Origin: Planctomycetota bacterium
Lineage (GTDB): Bacteria > Planctomycetota > Phycisphaerae > FEN-1346
Length of the DNA stretch: 6,782 nt
Reading direction: 5' to 3'
NCBI GenBank assembly: GCA_026386995.1
Contig: JAPLMO010000032.1
Span: forward strand, 1 to 6,782
A model generated the notes under the pieces. It was not told the origin of the DNA and did not search any database. It saw nothing but the letters and a program-made list of their open reading frames with translations. Shown here one piece after another: positions 6,047 to 6,782 of this stretch; positions within the stretch are counted from its first letter, which is position 1, and every line of letters begins with the position of its first letter. The position numbers were made by a program, and so were the translations under genes.

Positions 6047-6506
6047 GGCCAAGGACGCAGCCGGCTATCTCCTGCCTGAGGGCGACTGCCGCCCCTATCT
6101 TCCTCCTGTTCTTGTCAGCGCGTGCCTGCTCGGTATCCCATGTCGCTGGCACGGCCGGCGACCGGCCAAACGGGATGCGCTCCTGGAGCGACTGAAGAGC
6201 CGATTTGTCTTGGTGCCCCTATGCCCGGAGCAGTTGGGCGGCATGCCGACACCGCGCACCGGCGAGACGCTTTGCGGCGGCACGGGGGCTGATGTCCTCG
6301 ATGGCCGGCTGCGGCTCATCGCTCCAGAAACCGGCAAGGACGTGACCGAGTTCCACGTGAAAGGGGCCAGGTACACGCTTGAGATTACCCAGATCATCGG
6401 TGCCCGGTGCGCCTATCTCAAGGCCGGCAGTCCGTCGTGCGACCGCGACGGGGTGACCGGCGAGTTGCTGCGCAGGGCCGGCATCGAAGTCATCCGCGTA
6501 CCGTAA
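6036..6506 (+). CDS. DUF523 / TudS-like protein
   Basis: This 156-residue protein matches DUF523 along its length: VLVSACLLGIPCRWHG (25-40), LCPEQLGGMPTPR (62-74), GARYTLEI (110-117) and AYLKAGSPSCDRDGVTGELL (126-145). The three cysteines conserved in the family, C30, C63 and C135, are present. In the characterised member TudS they bind a [4Fe-4S] cluster that removes sulfur from thiouracil, with the free iron holding the released sulfide. A desulfidase or sulfur-handling role is therefore plausible but unproven. The usual SPSCG is SPSCD here. About 24 residues precede the normal family start, so a shorter form is possible, but GGAGAA (6025-6030) lies correctly before ATG 6036 and I see no better internal start. 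The 11-bp overlap with the 4Fe-4S protein gene implies coupled translation and a shared role. Confidence 0.88.
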   Translation: MRREAKDAAGYLLPEGDCRPYLPPVLVSACLLGIPCRWHGRRPAKRDALLERLKSRFVLVPLCPEQLGGMPTPRTGETLCGGTGADVLDGRLRLIAPETGKDVTEFHVKGARYTLEITQIIGARCAYLKAGSPSCDRDGVTGELLRRAGIEVIRVP

Positions 6507-6518
6507 TTACCGTAATAG
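6501..6518 (+). repeat. 9-bp near-tandem repeat at the DUF523 stop / transposase junction
   Basis: CCGTAATTA (6501-6509) is followed directly by CCGTAATAG (6510-6518), agreeing at 7 of 9 bases. The first copy contains the DUF523 TAA stop, and the second ends with a TAG that closes the transposase frame upstream. It marks the junction between the cassette and the transposon remnant, and may be a footprint of insertion or deletion. Confidence 0.5.
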
Positions 6519-6782
6519 GGCGATCCCCAGGACCTGTACGACCGCGTGTACTGCCGGCGGGGCGAGGCGGAGAACCGGATCAAGGAACAGCAGTTGGGCT
6601 TGTTTGCGGACCGGACGAGTTGTCATGCGTTCCTGGCGAACCAGTTCCGGGTGCTCCTGTCGGCGGTGGCGTCCGTGCTGATGGAGTCGTTGCGGCGGGA
6701 GGGCTGGCGGTGACGGAACTGGCCTCGGCGCAGGTGTCGACGATCCGCCTGAAGCTGCTGAAGATCGGCGGCCGGATCGTGC
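6519..6782 (+). pseudogene. C-terminal fragment of an IS1380-family transposase, frameshifted
   Basis: Read from 6522, the sequence gives YDRVYCRRGEAENRIKEQQ, then LFADRTSCH and NQFRVLLS, which are hallmarks of the C-terminal catalytic region of IS1380-family transposases. The Y-x2-R-x3-E signature (codons at 6549, 6558 and 6570) includes the last acidic catalytic residue. The N-terminal part is absent: an in-frame TAG lies at 6516-6518 and the DUF523 gene directly precedes it. The frame hits TGA at 6711-6713, but the family sequence continues in another frame (TELASAQVSTIRLKLLKIGG) from about 6704 to the window end. One G appears to be missing in the GGG run near 6701-6703. It is therefore a dead copy, cut at the left and frameshifted. 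Its right end and any terminal inverted repeat lie outside the window. Confidence 0.85.

Noticed and set aside
1..6782. CRISPR array or prophage genes
   Set aside because: No regularly spaced long repeats and no integrase, capsid or other phage proteins were seen.

Overview
The window is G+C-rich bacterial DNA, probably from an uncultured environmental bacterium. The tRNA-Ser fragment and the IS1380-type transposase end would fit a Planctomycetota-like genome, but that placement is a weak guess. All convincing genes are on the + strand. The layout is that of an accessory region: a broken tRNA gene at the left, two stand-alone nuclease-like genes beside a toxin-antitoxin pair, an unusual metal-cluster gene cassette, and a decayed transposase at the right edge.

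Left part (1-2818). Bases 1-161 hold nothing I can identify. The 5' half of a tRNA-Ser(UGA) gene lies at 162-205 and stops dead after the anticodon stem, as expected where an element inserted or a deletion ended. Next comes an AbiE-type (type IV) toxin-antitoxin operon. It has a promoter at 270-297 with a possible operator, the antitoxin/repressor AbiEi (349-960), and the nucleotidyltransferase toxin AbiEii (957-1883), which starts at a GTG overlapping the antitoxin stop. A small HNH-like zinc-finger protein (1940-2341) and a DUF559/Vsr-like endonuclease-fold protein (2399-2818, possibly the C-terminal remnant of something longer) follow on the same strand.

Middle and right part (2819-6506). 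A promoter with a consensus -35 box sits inside a pair of 15-bp direct repeats at 2931-2980. It leads into a four-gene cassette: a 541-residue class I SAM-methyltransferase-like protein of unknown target, a spore-photoproduct-lyase-like radical SAM protein, a small protein with two [4Fe-4S]-type cysteine motifs, and a DUF523/TudS-like protein whose family can carry a [4Fe-4S] cluster and remove sulfur from thiouracil. The first two genes overlap by 7 bp and the last two by 11 bp; a 72-bp gap separates the pairs. I infer one pathway that combines radical chemistry, an electron-transfer partner, a thiol/sulfur-handling enzyme and a methyltransferase-like protein, perhaps acting on a nucleic-acid base or nucleotide. 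The substrate is unknown. This is the most interesting content of the window.

Right edge (6501-6782). A 9-bp near-tandem repeat spans the DUF523 stop codon. Directly after it is the C-terminal part of an IS1380-family transposase, truncated at its 5' end and frameshifted near 6701-6704, so it is a pseudogene running out of the window. The region therefore shows decay on both sides: a cut tRNA at one end and a cut transposase at the other.
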